Assembly: GCA_900095095.1 (NCBI GenBank)
Contig: FMBT01000368.1
Coordinates: forward strand, 140,212 to 204,211
Source: Fragilariopsis cylindrus CCMP1102
Taxonomy: Eukaryota; Bacillariophyta; Bacillariophyceae; Bacillariales; Bacillariaceae
Reading direction: 5' to 3'
Length of the DNA: 64,000 nt
Part shown: positions 11,609 through 22,192 of the stretch, in pieces
How positions within the stretch are numbered: the first letter of the stretch is position 1
How the letters are laid out: each line of letters opens with the position of its first letter
Notes under the pieces: generated by a model
The model's input: the letters and a program-made list of their open reading frames with translations, nothing else
What the model was told of the DNA's origin: nothing
Databases searched by the model: none
Made by a program: the position numbers and the translations under genes

Positions 11609-13529
11609 ATGACAATGAATGAAAATTCTAGTAGTAATCGAAAACAAAAACGGTACAAATTAACTACGTGTCGAGTTGTCAAATTATTTTCGATTCTGTC
11701 AACTATTTTACTACAAGTCAACTTAAGTGCTTCATTTTCGCTATCATCATCATCGTCGTCGTCGTCGCGCTTTGATATCAACAATACCAGCATCCAAATT
11801 CGTTCCATCATGCTCAGCCATTAATCGTCTACGACTAGATATGCATTCCTTCAATCATAATAATAGACGGTCTACGCTTATAATGAGTAATGCGGACGAC
11901 GACAGAGATGTTGAGACCGATAGTAGTATAATAACGACATCAATAGAATCCTCAAACAGCAAAACCGACGATGACAAGAACAAAATACAGAATTGGTTTT
12001 TCGCGTTAGTTCTGCCCCTGCAACTGGTATGTACGCAAATGTTGACATCCCATATATGTTGATATATATTGGTTTTTGTTGATTATTTTTATTTTCGCCA
12101 CCACACAATGATCCAAACTGAGTTTTTTGTTTTCTGTCTTATAGGTGTATGTGTCAAACCAGTGGAGCCGTTCATCGATATATTATCTTGTTGATTTTTC
12201 TCGGGTAATAATGGAGTAGGTAACACAGCCGATCCATTTAAAGCAATGAACGTTGCGATTGGATTTTCGGAAGGTCAGTACGGGCTTTTAGCGTCACTAG
12301 CATTTACAGCTCTATTTGCTGTAGCTTCCTTGGGGGCAGGAGCAGCAGCCGATCGATATGATCGTAAGTTACTTACAACAATTTCAGCAGTGGGATGGTC
12401 GGTAGCAACTGTTGGTACGGCTTTTTCCACAACGTACACAGAAGTTTTGTCATGGAGGATAATGATGGGACTTTTCTGCGCATTTGCTACACCAACAGCA
12501 TATACACTCATCGCAGAAAAGGTTCCCAAGGATCGTCTATCTTTAGCGACGAGTATTTACGGTACCGGAGTTGCATTTGGTGGAGCGTTGGCATCCTTAT
12601 CGATCTTACTAGACAACGAATTGGGATGGTCTCAAGCCTTATTGGTAATTGGTGGTGCTGGTTTTTTTTCTGCGATTGCAGTTGCTCTAGCTTTACCTAG
12701 TGATGATAAGAATGTAAAATCATCCTCCCAGCTTGACGAAAACAAAGATGGTGGTGATGCCGACGAGTCATATTCGTTTGTTGAGGGCGTGTCAATAGCA
12801 TTAGATACTACCAGAGCAAAATGGATTTTTGGTGGAAGCTTTCTGAGGTTTTCTTCTGGTCTTTGTATTGGAGTTTGGTCCGCTCCCTATTTTCGGGGGG
12901 CTTTTCCCGACAATGCTAGTGATTATGCTGTAGCTCAGGCCTTGATCACAGCCGTGGCAGGATCTGCCAGTGGATTGATTGGTGGAGCTGCAGCAGATTA
13001 TCTCTCTTCGGCTCTCAAAAAGAAGAACTCTGCCGAAAACAAAATTAATGAAAACAGTGTTGATACAGATGATAATCCAGACGAGTTTGGAGCTAGACTA
13101 TGGGTTCCAGTTGTTGGGTCACTACTTGCAGCACCCGCGTGGTACCTAGCCATACACTCTACCGAATCGTTTCAAGGCGCCATGGTATGGTTAACGATTG
13201 AATACTTCGTTGCAGAATGTTGGTTCGGACCAACAATAAGTACTTTACTATCCACCGTACCAACGAAAGTTGGGGGTACTGCACAGGGACTTTTTACTTT
13301 GACTGGTGCAATAGCAAATTTATCACCCACCTTTTTAGGTTATTTGTATGGACAGGCGTCGTCTGGTACAGGTAACGGCGTCGAAACCACTTCGTCGGAA
13401 CTATTACCAATATTATTGTCGACGGGAGTGTGTTTTGGATATGTTTCTTCGGCCTTTTGCTTTGCCATGGGCGCTCGATCACCTCCACCACTCCCGGCGA
13501 CGATGGCGATTAAATCGAAATCAAACTAG
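11609..13529 (+). CDS. MFS transporter (spinster-like)
   Basis: The second exon (12145-13529) encodes most of a 12-helix major facilitator protein: VYVSNQWSRSSIYYLVDFS, then FSEGQYGLLASLAFTALFA, the loop-2/3 motif GAAADRYDRK, and a second half after a loop of about 40 residues beginning near WIFGGSFLRF. The first exon ends at 12026 with a 118-base intron. The N-terminus probably starts at 11609 with a basic stretch, a hydrophobic core FSILSTILLQVNLSASF that could be an ER/plastid signal, then a Ser run. One frame change lies in the Ser microsatellite near 11760-11810 and another (-1) near 12203, where CGGG would need one more G. The substrate cannot be inferred. Spinster-like members move lipids or sugar phosphates. 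Confidence 0.72.
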
Positions 13530-13700
13530 CTAGCATGCGACATCAATCAAAGTCCTACTAATGTTGATAATCGCTTCGTCGCAGACATAATTATCTATTT
13601 TTTTCTTTAATTAAGTTTATTGTAAATTAATTGCTTCTAATGATGATATAAAAAACCAACAAAATTATTCCTCATATTGATTATGCATTAACTTAATTAT

Positions 13701-15303
13701 TTATTTTTGGAAAGATCGAATTGCAGTCGCGATTCCCTCCTCACCCTCATTGATTGAAAAATCAAAGATGTCCCAAGTAATCATTTCAAACAAAGTGATG
13801 TACCGACGAGATAATTCCAAAACTAAATCGCGGGGAGCATCTGGTAATTTTTGTTCCGTATCGTATGGGTCGCATTGTTCTCGGAACCATAAACGAAGAA
13901 ATTCCTTATCAATATTTTCAGGTTCCATACCAGCTGAGATACGTTCTTCGTAGGTACTTGCCAACCAGTATCTAGACGAGTCCGGAGTGTGAACCTCATC
14001 AATCAACAGAATCTCACCTGTTTCAAGGTCTCGTCCAAATTCATACTTGGTATCCACGAGAATCAATCCATGCTCACGAGCAATTTTTTGTCCCAACGCG
14101 AAAACCTTAACAGCAGCCTCAGCACAAACATCCCAATCATCTTGAGTCATCCATTTTTCCTTAATAATTTCTTCAGCCGAGATGGGTCGATCGTGTTCTT
14201 CTTCCTTTGTTGTGGGGGTTAATATATTTCCCATCGGTAATTTTTGATTCTTGACCATACCCTCTGGAAGGGCATGACCACAATAGTTGCGCACTCCTTG
14301 AGTATAATTCTTCCAAATGGATGTATCGGTCGATCCAGTCATGTATGAACTGAATAATTATTGACGTGGGATAGGAAATGATAGATAGTATTTTAAAATT
14401 AGAATGTGAATATGTGGAGCGATAATTTTATTCTGAGGTGAATTCATATAACAATGATTGACTTTTAAAAAAGATATGTATTCGCACATATCATCAATTT
14501 CCAAAATCAAAAATCATTTATAATCGCATAAACACTTACCGGACTACAAATTCAATAGGAAAAGGTTCACATTTCCTAGCAATGGTTACATATGGATGTG
14601 GGATAGCAACAATATGATTCTTAATAATATGTTTCGTCTGTTCAAACCAAAATGCACTTGTTAAGTTCAATACAGCACCCTTAAATGGAACAAGAGCCAA
14701 TTGTCGATCAAATCCAGATTGACGATCGGTTGTGATTAATGCAATAGTAGTATCATCAACTTCAACCCGGTCACGAACTTTTCCCCGTTTCGCTTCAAGA
14801 CCAATCTTTTCACCAGTAATTTGTAAATTCCGATCGTACACAATAGACATTGCCTGATGGTACTTGAATGATTTTGTTTGTAATTGAGCATCCTCTCCTA
14901 ATTTATGTTGTCGTCTTTCTTCGGCGGCCTGATGGACACGTTTAGACACAGTAGAACAACCTAAACTACACCATTTAGCAATTGTCCATGCAATTTCACT
15001 GGGTTCACCATGTGCTTGAACCTCCAATACTGGATACGGAGATTCTTCTTGAACGAGATTATATGAGACCAATGACGATCCTGAATAAAAGATCCAAACC
15101 ACTCTTGTTGCTGTTTCTTCAGATATTTGTTGTCGTTGTAGACTACTAGCAGTGGCAAGTAAACGATCAATTGGAGCTTCAGTCGAACGAATTGTTACGT
15201 CCAATATATCATATTTTGTAGCAAGTACTTTTGCTACCAAATCAGCCGAACCGAATAACGCTTCGGTAGGAACGGCGATAAAAACTTTACAAGGTGACGG
15301 CAT
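13701..15303 (-). CDS. purC: SAICAR synthase with N-terminal extension
   Basis: Phosphoribosylaminoimidazole-succinocarboxamide synthase, an ATP-dependent purine-synthesis enzyme that joins CAIR and aspartate. Exons 15303-14540 and 14349-13701 with a 190-base GT-AG intron give 470 residues. The catalytic part begins near residue 160 with KRGKVRD and carries ITTDRQSGFDRQL, FPIEFVVRSYMTGSTDTS built across the intron, and LVDTKYEFGRD, all SAICAR synthase signatures. The family is usually 240-310 residues. The first 150 residues are an additional domain (KVFIAVPTEALFGSADLV) that I do not recognise. It has a Rossmann-like alternation and could be a diverged PurE-like or other module. No targeting signal is obvious. 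Confidence 0.9.
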
Positions 15304-15799
15304 CTTTTGTGATTATCTTATCTCAACAAATTGTACAGATGCTGCGGATGATGATAGTAATCTTAATAATGAGAAAAGGCCACCCTCTCCTGATAGATGA
15401 TTCTTGGGTGTTCTTACAATTCTAACAATTGTACAATGTATGCCGTATATTGTGTATGCTAAAAAATGAGCGAAAAAAATGGATGATGCACGTCTTTAGC
15501 GTATGTTGCGCGCTTTTACGGAAGATGGAAGGACTTCGGATGTTGAAAACAAACATTTGAACATCTAGACCCTCTGCGTTTGATTCACGTACGGGACTCG
15601 TCAGACAATAACAGGATCATAGGCAGAAGAATTCTGAAATTTCTTATCTTCGGTTCTTCGGTTTTCGTGCAAAAATAATATAATCACAGCGATGAAGCCG
15701 ATCATAATCATAGGTGTATATATATATATAGATATAGATAAGAGAGATAGAGAGTGAGAATAAGAGAGATAGAGAGTAAAAGAGAAAGCACCATCAATC

Positions 15800-16788
15800 A
15801 TGTCAGATTCATTCCTTAAATCTATGACATTTACAACGCCGGGAGATTTTCTTGATAGAGACTGCGATTGTGAAGAATGTGATAATATACCGATCGATAT
15901 TCGTAATGCAATACAAAAACGAAAACGTCTTCGTTTACAAACCGGGCCGATTAAAAGGACTCAACAACGAACATTAATCAATCGTCATAATATTATTAGC
16001 AGTAATAAAGCATCCTCGATTATTACGTTATGGTCAATATCAATGCCAAAAAATGCTGAACCCTTGGTAGAATTTGGTAGTAGTCATAGGATTGTATGGG
16101 TAAAACGAATCGGTCGTCGCAATAAAAATGGGAATAATGGTAGTAATAATAATAATAAGTGTACAGCAAACAATGATAATAATAATAGTATTCTTCAATC
16201 GATTGGTCGCGGGATTATTGGCAGTAGCGATGAAGAAAAGAGCAGGAAATATTTGAATGATTTTACCGAGGGAAATGTTTTTTTAGTTCCGAGTAATGGT
16301 GGAAAAGCGATTGGTTGGATTCATACAAGCACTGCTGCTGCTGCTGATGGTACTAATACAGGTGATGTTACTGATACTAGTAATGACTTTCTTTCGAACA
16401 ACTATGATGATGAAGGAGAAGAAAGAGAAGTAAAGAAGAATGATCAAGAAATAGAAGACAATAAGAATAATAATAACAACACCAACGACGACGACAACGT
16501 TCTAATAACGAATCTAACATCAACGGAAGACAATAATGATGGCTACGCTGTTCTTTACGTGGCCAAAATTCCACTGGATGTACTGGATCAAGAAAAAGAT
16601 GATGATGATGACGATGATGATGATAACTGGAAATGGGTCAGGCTTTTAATTAAAGGTTGTCGTGACGGTCTCGAATCAATTACGGTTGGTGTGATAATCC
16701 TCCATTATATTACAAATTCTCTGATGATACAACGAAGATCCTGCAAAAAGCTATGCTCGAGGCAGAGAGATCGTCACCGAAATACTAA
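15800..16788 (+). CDS. Hypothetical protein, Asn/Asp-rich inserts
   Basis: About 329 residues from the ATG at 15800. Conserved-looking segments (TLWSISMPKNAEPLVEF, HRIVWVKRIG, NVFLVPSNGGKAIGWIHT, YAVLYVAKIPLDVLDQ) are separated by Asn, Asp and Glu runs. A -1 break near 16676-16684 probably moves the true C-terminus to CDNPPLYYKFSDDTTKILQK and the stop at 16786-16788. The in-frame continuation to 16792 looks non-coding. No domain is recognised. The repeated beta-strand-like segments suggest a small beta-rich fold. A mixed purine run and TATATA tract lie just upstream at 15717-15785. Confidence 0.5.
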
Positions 16789-16988
16789 ATAGCAAAGAGA
16801 TCTAGCTAGCTGTCTAGAGGGGATTAGGGTCAAATAGAAAAGAAAGTCAATGCAGGCATATATAAATCTTCGTTTTAGAGGAAAGAGCTATGAATGACAA
16901 TTATTTATATTTAAATATATATATATATTAAGATACAATTATTTCGATACCTGTCAGTATTATTTACATACGTATTACTTAGTAGAAC

Positions 16989-19040
16989 TTAATCGACCGA
17001 TTCATATACATTCTCTTGAATAATATCTAGTATCATTTTGTCGTATAAATTACATGCCAATTGAGGAATTTTTACGCTTAAGAGTGTAGCACGGGCTAAA
17101 TCTTTCGCAAAAAATGCTAGTCCACGAGAACAGAAAACTTTTTCGGCGTTTTGTACAAATATAGGATGATCAGTTACTTTGTCTTCTTCTTCTTCGTCGT
17201 CGTTTTCTGTTAAATTATCTTCATTGATTCTTTTTTGTCTTCCACTCTGTATCTTATGTGGTATAGTAGCAGCAGCAGATGAATCATTCGTATTCTTTAA
17301 TGCTAATTCAAGAAATATTGATTTCATACGATTATTCATTAGTTGAATTACAGGATCTTGACCTCGTAAAACATTCCTAGTCTGACCTCGTAATGTAGCA
17401 ATCTCGTCTTCTGTTATGGACGACGATGTTGCTGTGTCTTCTGCCCATCCTTGTGCGATTCCTACCATAGTATCTTCGATGTATTCTTCATAAGACTGAT
17501 GTTCGCCTTCTTCTTGGATATTATTATTATCACCACCACCACGAAGAGCTCGAACTAATTTTTCGCCACTTAACTTATCATTCAAAAGAATGTCAAGTGT
17601 ATTGATATTATTACTGCTGTTGTTGTTGTTGTTGTTGTTGCTACTATTTCGATTTGTTATTAAACTTGCAGCATGCAATCCCAGGGCACAACCAGTAACT
17701 GCTAATCTAGTAACATTACGAATCGATCGTATTGCATTAACATCAAGATAAAATATTTCAGGAATTTTTATCTCATGCTTTTCTTCAAATAATATTGATT
17801 CGATCCATCCTTTTGTGATGAATAATCTACGTTCATTATGACATTTCTCAAGATCATCATCCCTATTATTTTCTCCCATTTCATTGCTGTTGTTGTTGGT
17901 GTTGGTGTTGTTAGAGATCATCATCATATTTTGAATCCATTTTCGTGTGATGGGTAAACAAGAATTAAATTTGTTTTCCATTGCATTTCGTTCAGTTTGA
18001 TATGCTGCACTATCATTGTTGTTGCTGTTGTTGTTGTTTTTAAATAGATAAGGACTGATGACGTGTTCGAAGTAAAAGGCATCTTTTTCCTTTTGTGCTC
18101 GATCAGTTTTTTCCATGAGGTACAACAATGAACAAATTAGGAAAGAAATATCATCATCTACAACTGATGATCCTCCTTCCTCCATAGTCTTCTGTTTGTC
18201 CGACGTAGATCGTTGATGCTGGACAATAATATGATGATTTGTTGCGATATCGATCCATAGTATTGTCGCTTCTGATTGAAATTTCGATTCTAACATTGAT
18301 AATGCTTTGCCAGCCTCTATTATCCGTGATAGTAATAGAAACATCATATGATTCGACGATGATTCGGCGGCTATGTTATTGTACTCGTCCTTTAATATAC
18401 CGTGCAAATCTTTTCGATTAGGAACTAATGCACGTATCTTTTCATGAAGGTCAATCAAAAGTCGAAATAACGGTGATAATAAATCATCATTCTTTTTACT
18501 GTTGTTATCGTCACTATCACCATTATTGTTCGCCATTATTACTGTATTCAATATATTATCATGGAATATACGTTTCATTATGGATGACTTTTTGATGTTG
18601 ACGTTGACGTTTCTTACTTCATGTACTAACCGGATCTCATCTTGATACTGTTGAAAACCTGGCGATGGAGTCTTGATACTTTTCTTCATCTGATTAAGTA
18701 CGTCAGTATGTGATAACAACGTTTGATGAACTAAAATAGGCGAAATATTCTTCATTATTGGTGCATTACTACTTGTATTGCCAATAGTACCTGATGATTC
18801 TTCTCTAACAACACTACTTTTTGCTTTTTCTGTCATTTTGCAGCCTCCTCTTCCTGTTGTTGCATTACGGTATGATGGTATTTTGTATATAAGAATCGAA
18901 TGAAAAAGAGCTGAAAAGAATTCTAGTTTTGAATTTTGAATCGGAATGAAAAATAGCGAGCTCCGTCCCGCATGAAAAGAATTATTGTTTTCTCTCGATT
19001 TCGATACGCGCATCGTGCGCACAAAATGGTCCAGTGGCAT
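16989..19040 (-). CDS. TCP11-like protein
   Basis: Up to 683 residues; the ATG at 18836 (MTEKAKSS) is the more natural start because the preceding 68 residues look like read-through of the leader. The match to the T-complex protein 11 family rests on LVHEVRNVNVN, then LFRLLIDLHEKIRALVPNRKDLHGIL, which matches the family's helical core around its LtPnRkdL segment, and on LRGQDPVIQLMNNRMKSIFLEL near the C-terminus. Between these lie Asn-rich insertions. Homologues in animals regulate cAMP/PKA signalling in sperm, and the yeast relative Sok1 acts in the same pathway. Any such role here is inference. No membrane segments. Confidence 0.55.
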   Translation of the reverse strand: MPLDHFVRTMRVSKSRENNNSFHAGRSSLFFIPIQNSKLEFFSALFHSILIYKIPSYRNATTGRGGCKMTEKAKSSVVREESSGTIGNTSSNAPIMKNISPILVHQTLLSHTDVLNQMKKSIKTPSPGFQQYQDEIRLVHEVRNVNVNIKKSSIMKRIFHDNILNTVIMANNNGDSDDNNSKKNDDLLSPLFRLLIDLHEKIRALVPNRKDLHGILKDEYNNIAAESSSNHMMFLLLSRIIEAGKALSMLESKFQSEATILWIDIATNHHIIVQHQRSTSDKQKTMEEGGSSVVDDDISFLICSLLYLMEKTDRAQKEKDAFYFEHVISPYLFKNNNNSNNNDSAAYQTERNAMENKFNSCLPITRKWIQNMMMISNNTNTNNNSNEMGENNRDDDLEKCHNERRLFITKGWIESILFEEKHEIKIPEIFYLDVNAIRSIRNVTRLAVTGCALGLHAASLITNRNSSNNNNNNNSSNNINTLDILLNDKLSGEKLVRALRGGGDNNNIQEEGEHQSYEEYIEDTMVGIAQGWAEDTATSSSITEDEIATLRGQTRNVLRGQDPVIQLMNNRMKSIFLELALKNTNDSSAAATIPHKIQSGRQKRINEDNLTENDDEEEEDKVTDHPIFVQNAEKVFCSRGLAFFAKDLARATLLSVKIPQLACNLYDKMILDIIQENVYESVD

Positions 19041-19300
19041 GAAATTTGTTCATAGCCACTTTTTCTTCAAAATAAAAGTGTAAGAAAAAAAAACGCTCAA
19101 CAAGAAACACGAACGAGAACCATCATGATAGATGTCGACAATACATAACTGGATGTTATTTTGTAGTGGAAGAAAGAATAATAGAGAAAACGACATTTTC
19201 AGTTTAATACTAAGATAAGGACTGAGCAAAGAAGGGAATTTTTTATTGATACAGTAGGATCTACAGTACTATATCTTCTAGTGAAATAAATATACCAAAA

Positions 19301-19508
19301 ATGTCGTCGCCATCATCATCATCATCGATGTGTCGATTAGGTGTCCGATGTTCTCCTGTTATAACTGATCCATCAGAATTTAGTACTATACTACTTTTAA
19401 GTATACGATCATTATTTGGTGAACTTGAATCCCATAGTATCGGATTGAATATATCGTCATCATCTAACAATACCGACGACAACAACAGTACGCAAGAAGA
19501 AGAACAAG

Positions 19509-19542
<34 letters not shown>

Positions 19543-19726
19543 AAATAGTAGTAGCAATGATAGTAGTAATAGCAATAATAGTAATAATAATAATAATGAC
19601 TACCATTTTCTTGTGGAATGCCACAATAAATCAATTGATGCTATCCGTGCATCGCTTACTATGGTCACGACACCCTCTTATCTACAATCTAAGATTTATC
19701 GGTTTGATATTATCAATGTTGAATGA
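19301..19726 (+). CDS. RNase P/MRP subunit, Rpp14/Pop5 family
   Basis: The protein has 141 residues. LLLSIRSLFGELESHSIGLNI, cited as the two parts LLLSIRSLFGELES and SIGLNI, and the C-terminal block LVECHNKSIDAIRASLTMV plus YRFDIINVE follow the beta-alpha-beta pattern of Rpp14, a protein subunit of nuclear RNase P that helps process precursor tRNA. A run of Asp, Glu, Asn and Ser (about residues 65-100) is inserted in the middle, at a surface loop position. The size is close to human Rpp14 (124) plus this insert. No intron. It lies divergent from the TCP11-like gene, about 260 bases from its first ATG. Confidence 0.6.
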
Positions 19727-19763
19727 GATTATAATGTTACTATACTATATTTTTTGTTATATG

Positions 19764-19768
<5 letters not shown>

Positions 19769-19802
<34 letters not shown>
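19769..19802. repeat. (TA)n microsatellite
   Basis: Uninterrupted AT/TA dinucleotide run downstream of the Rpp14-like gene, between two convergent genes. Similar TA runs occur at about 4735-4760 (inside a RAD54-like intron), 16916-16928 and 28169-28206. Confidence 0.9.
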
Positions 19803-19803
<1 letters not shown>

Positions 19804-19823
19804 CAAGCAATTTTACAAATCTT

Positions 19824-21117
19824 TTAACTTTTTTTCATTAAACTACTAAACATACCCTGATCTTCCATTATCTTTCCATAAATTTTTCCTTGATTCATTA
19901 GACCTCTAATTCCTTCTGGTGATAAGGCTTCCACAAAATCCATTCCATTTTTCTTTGAACTCATATATGGATCTTTCGTCCAATCAAGTATAATATTATT
20001 ATTATTATTACTGCTGCTGCTGCTATCAAAATTGCTATTATTAATATTGTTGTCGGGAATATAATCCTCATCTTTGGAAAGAAAACTACCGTCGATGTGT
20101 GGTTGTGATCTAAAATTACTCGTCAATTTTCCATCCAAGAACCAAGGCTAGGTGGTCGTGGTCATCGTATATAGATAGATATATCAATTATAAAAAGAAT
20201 ACAAGATCATATGAGAGATGGTATCCGAAACAATATTGTAATGTGAAGAATAACAAACAGTGATAATTTTACCACAGTAGCATATCATATCATGTCATAT
20301 TGTATTGTATTGTATTGTATATATATTCACAATTTATTTACACAAGGAAATAAAGACTAAAGAAACTTACTAAATGAACACTCGCCATATTACACTTTAT
20401 CAAATCGTTGCGATCTTCAAAATTTGATATTTTTGATTTCCCAAAAGAAGGGACGGGGGTTACCAATAATGTTACTCGATCTTGTACAGATTCGATACAC
20501 GATGATGGTAATAATTCATCTAACCAATTTTCAATTAGTGGGCCCCAAATACCTTGTAATCCATTTGATCTATCCCAAACACCAGCCTCCTCTGCCATTT
20601 TCAATGCAAGATCGGTTGCAACATAAAAATCAACATTTGTTGCTGTTAATGTTGCCGTTAATGCACCCGCTGATGCACCAGAAAATGTACATATTGATAA
20701 ATCATATCCTTCTTCACGTAGAAAATTGACAACACCAGCTTGATGATAAAAGAAAATCCCACCACCAGGAAATACAATATTCGTATTCGTCGTGGTCGAT
20801 AACGATGATGAAGAAGTACTTTTACTGTCTACTATATTTGTTGGGTTGTTGTCAACGTACGCGTCCTCTGTCGAGACTTTTGAAAGAAGAAGACCATAGC
20901 GACTGTGAGGAAAATTGTTTTTTCCTTCATTCCTGTTGTTTTCCAAATATTTACGTAGCATTCTTTTCTTATAATGCGTTCTACATGTATTAAAGGAAAA
21001 AACTTCAGAAATCGCTGATGACGAAATCAAAACAAACAGTAGTATCTGGCAGCTGTAGCGTCGTTGGTGCTGCTGATGATGAGCATTCCGACAAGAAGTT
21101 ATATCATTCATCTTCAT
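19824..21117 (-). CDS. Patatin-like phospholipase
   Basis: Exons 21117-20371 and 20147-19824 around a 223-base GT-AG intron give 356 residues. The hydrolase core is clear: GGGIFFYHQAGVVNFL (oxyanion Gly-rich loop), CTFSGASAGAL with nucleophile Ser in GxSxG, and DGS in QPHIDGSF as the partner Asp, completed after the intron. Patatin enzymes release fatty acids from glycerolipids. The N-terminus has a hydrophobic core (ILLFVLISSSAISEVFSFN) resembling an ER signal followed by a plastid-type Phe motif, so a plastid or endomembrane site is plausible but not proved. Exon 2 carries a Ser/Asn run encoded by trinucleotide repeats. Confidence 0.82.
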
Positions 21118-21617
21118 CTCAGTTTTTGGATACTATTACGGTAGTGGTACCAAACAGCAGGTTCGATAAATAAGATCAGTTCCCCATGCGACGATTGGAT
21201 TCCATCACTGATCATGCGTATAATGAAGGAAGCTATAATACAGTAGACGAGTTCGGATTACGACTGACATAATATTTGATATTGACGATTGCGACAACAC
21301 TCATATTTTGACTAACTCGATTACGAAATGTTTTATATTATTATTTTTACCAGGGTCCAGACTTAAAAAAAAACTCAGACCGCTGGACTTCATGGTAACA
21401 CGCGCGAGTCCAGATCCCGTATAAAATAAACATGTTTATTTAAGGTTATTTAGGGTCATGAATAAATAAACATGTTTATTTAATGTGGAAGAACAATGCG
21501 TCATCAGTAGTGCAAACCCCTATTCTTAGACACATTCTATCACGTGCAACTTCCTACATACAAAAAGGGGCCTAGTTAAACAATTAGCAAAATCAATTAA
21601 CAACATTATTTAATTGA
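21118..21617. other. Spacer with two copies of a palindrome
   Basis: No gene is seen. At 21424-21441 and again at 21463-21482 there is the perfect palindrome AAATAAACATGTTTATTT (the second copy extended by one base each side), 21 bases apart. The remainder is AT-rich without obvious structure. It borders the PiggyBac-like element on its left. Confidence 0.6.
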
Positions 21618-21621
21618 TTAA

Positions 21622-21636
21622 CAGGATTCAGGTTAT
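21622..21636 (+). repeat. Left terminal inverted repeat of PiggyBac-like element
   Basis: CAGGATTCAGGTTAT, directly after TTAA. It is the exact reverse complement of 25111-25125. Identity stops at base 16. Confidence 0.93.
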
Positions 21637-22192
21637 GGCGCCAAGGTTGGCGCCACTTTTTGGGGTCAATTTTTTGTAGGGGCATATTTCCCTCAAAAAA
21701 TGGACTTATACCCCCCTATTGAGACACAGTGCATCTCCGTTCAAAGACACGTGCTTTCTTATTAAGTTAAAATAACTCCCGGTCACTATGTATTGGCTGT
21801 TACTACTCCGGCAGCTGCAGTCCTAAATAAAATTTGGAAGAGCATGTGTTCAAATATAGAGAGACGAAAATCGTGCCGCGCAACCCTCTTTTTGGTCAAT
21901 ATTATTATGTGACTCACACCCAAGATTCAAAATTTGAAAAATTATTCAAATCACACGAAAAAGAGGCAATCAACGCATGGAAAATATGGATGAAATGGTC
22001 AGTCTTGGAAAATAACTAGCAAATTTACTAACAAAACTTTCTCAAAACTTATTTTTTCAAATTTTCACACACACTAACTACTAGTAAAAATATTTTAGTC
22101 ACTAGCTGTTTTCGTCAACTTAACCACGCTTTTTCCGGATTTTCATATTATTACAATCCAATAAGAAATATAATCAAAATATTTGGAGTAGA

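Noticed and set aside
21834-22019. 61-residue frame inside the PiggyBac-like element before the transposase
   Set aside because: It has no ATG start and no recognised homology; it may be a relic, but support is too thin.
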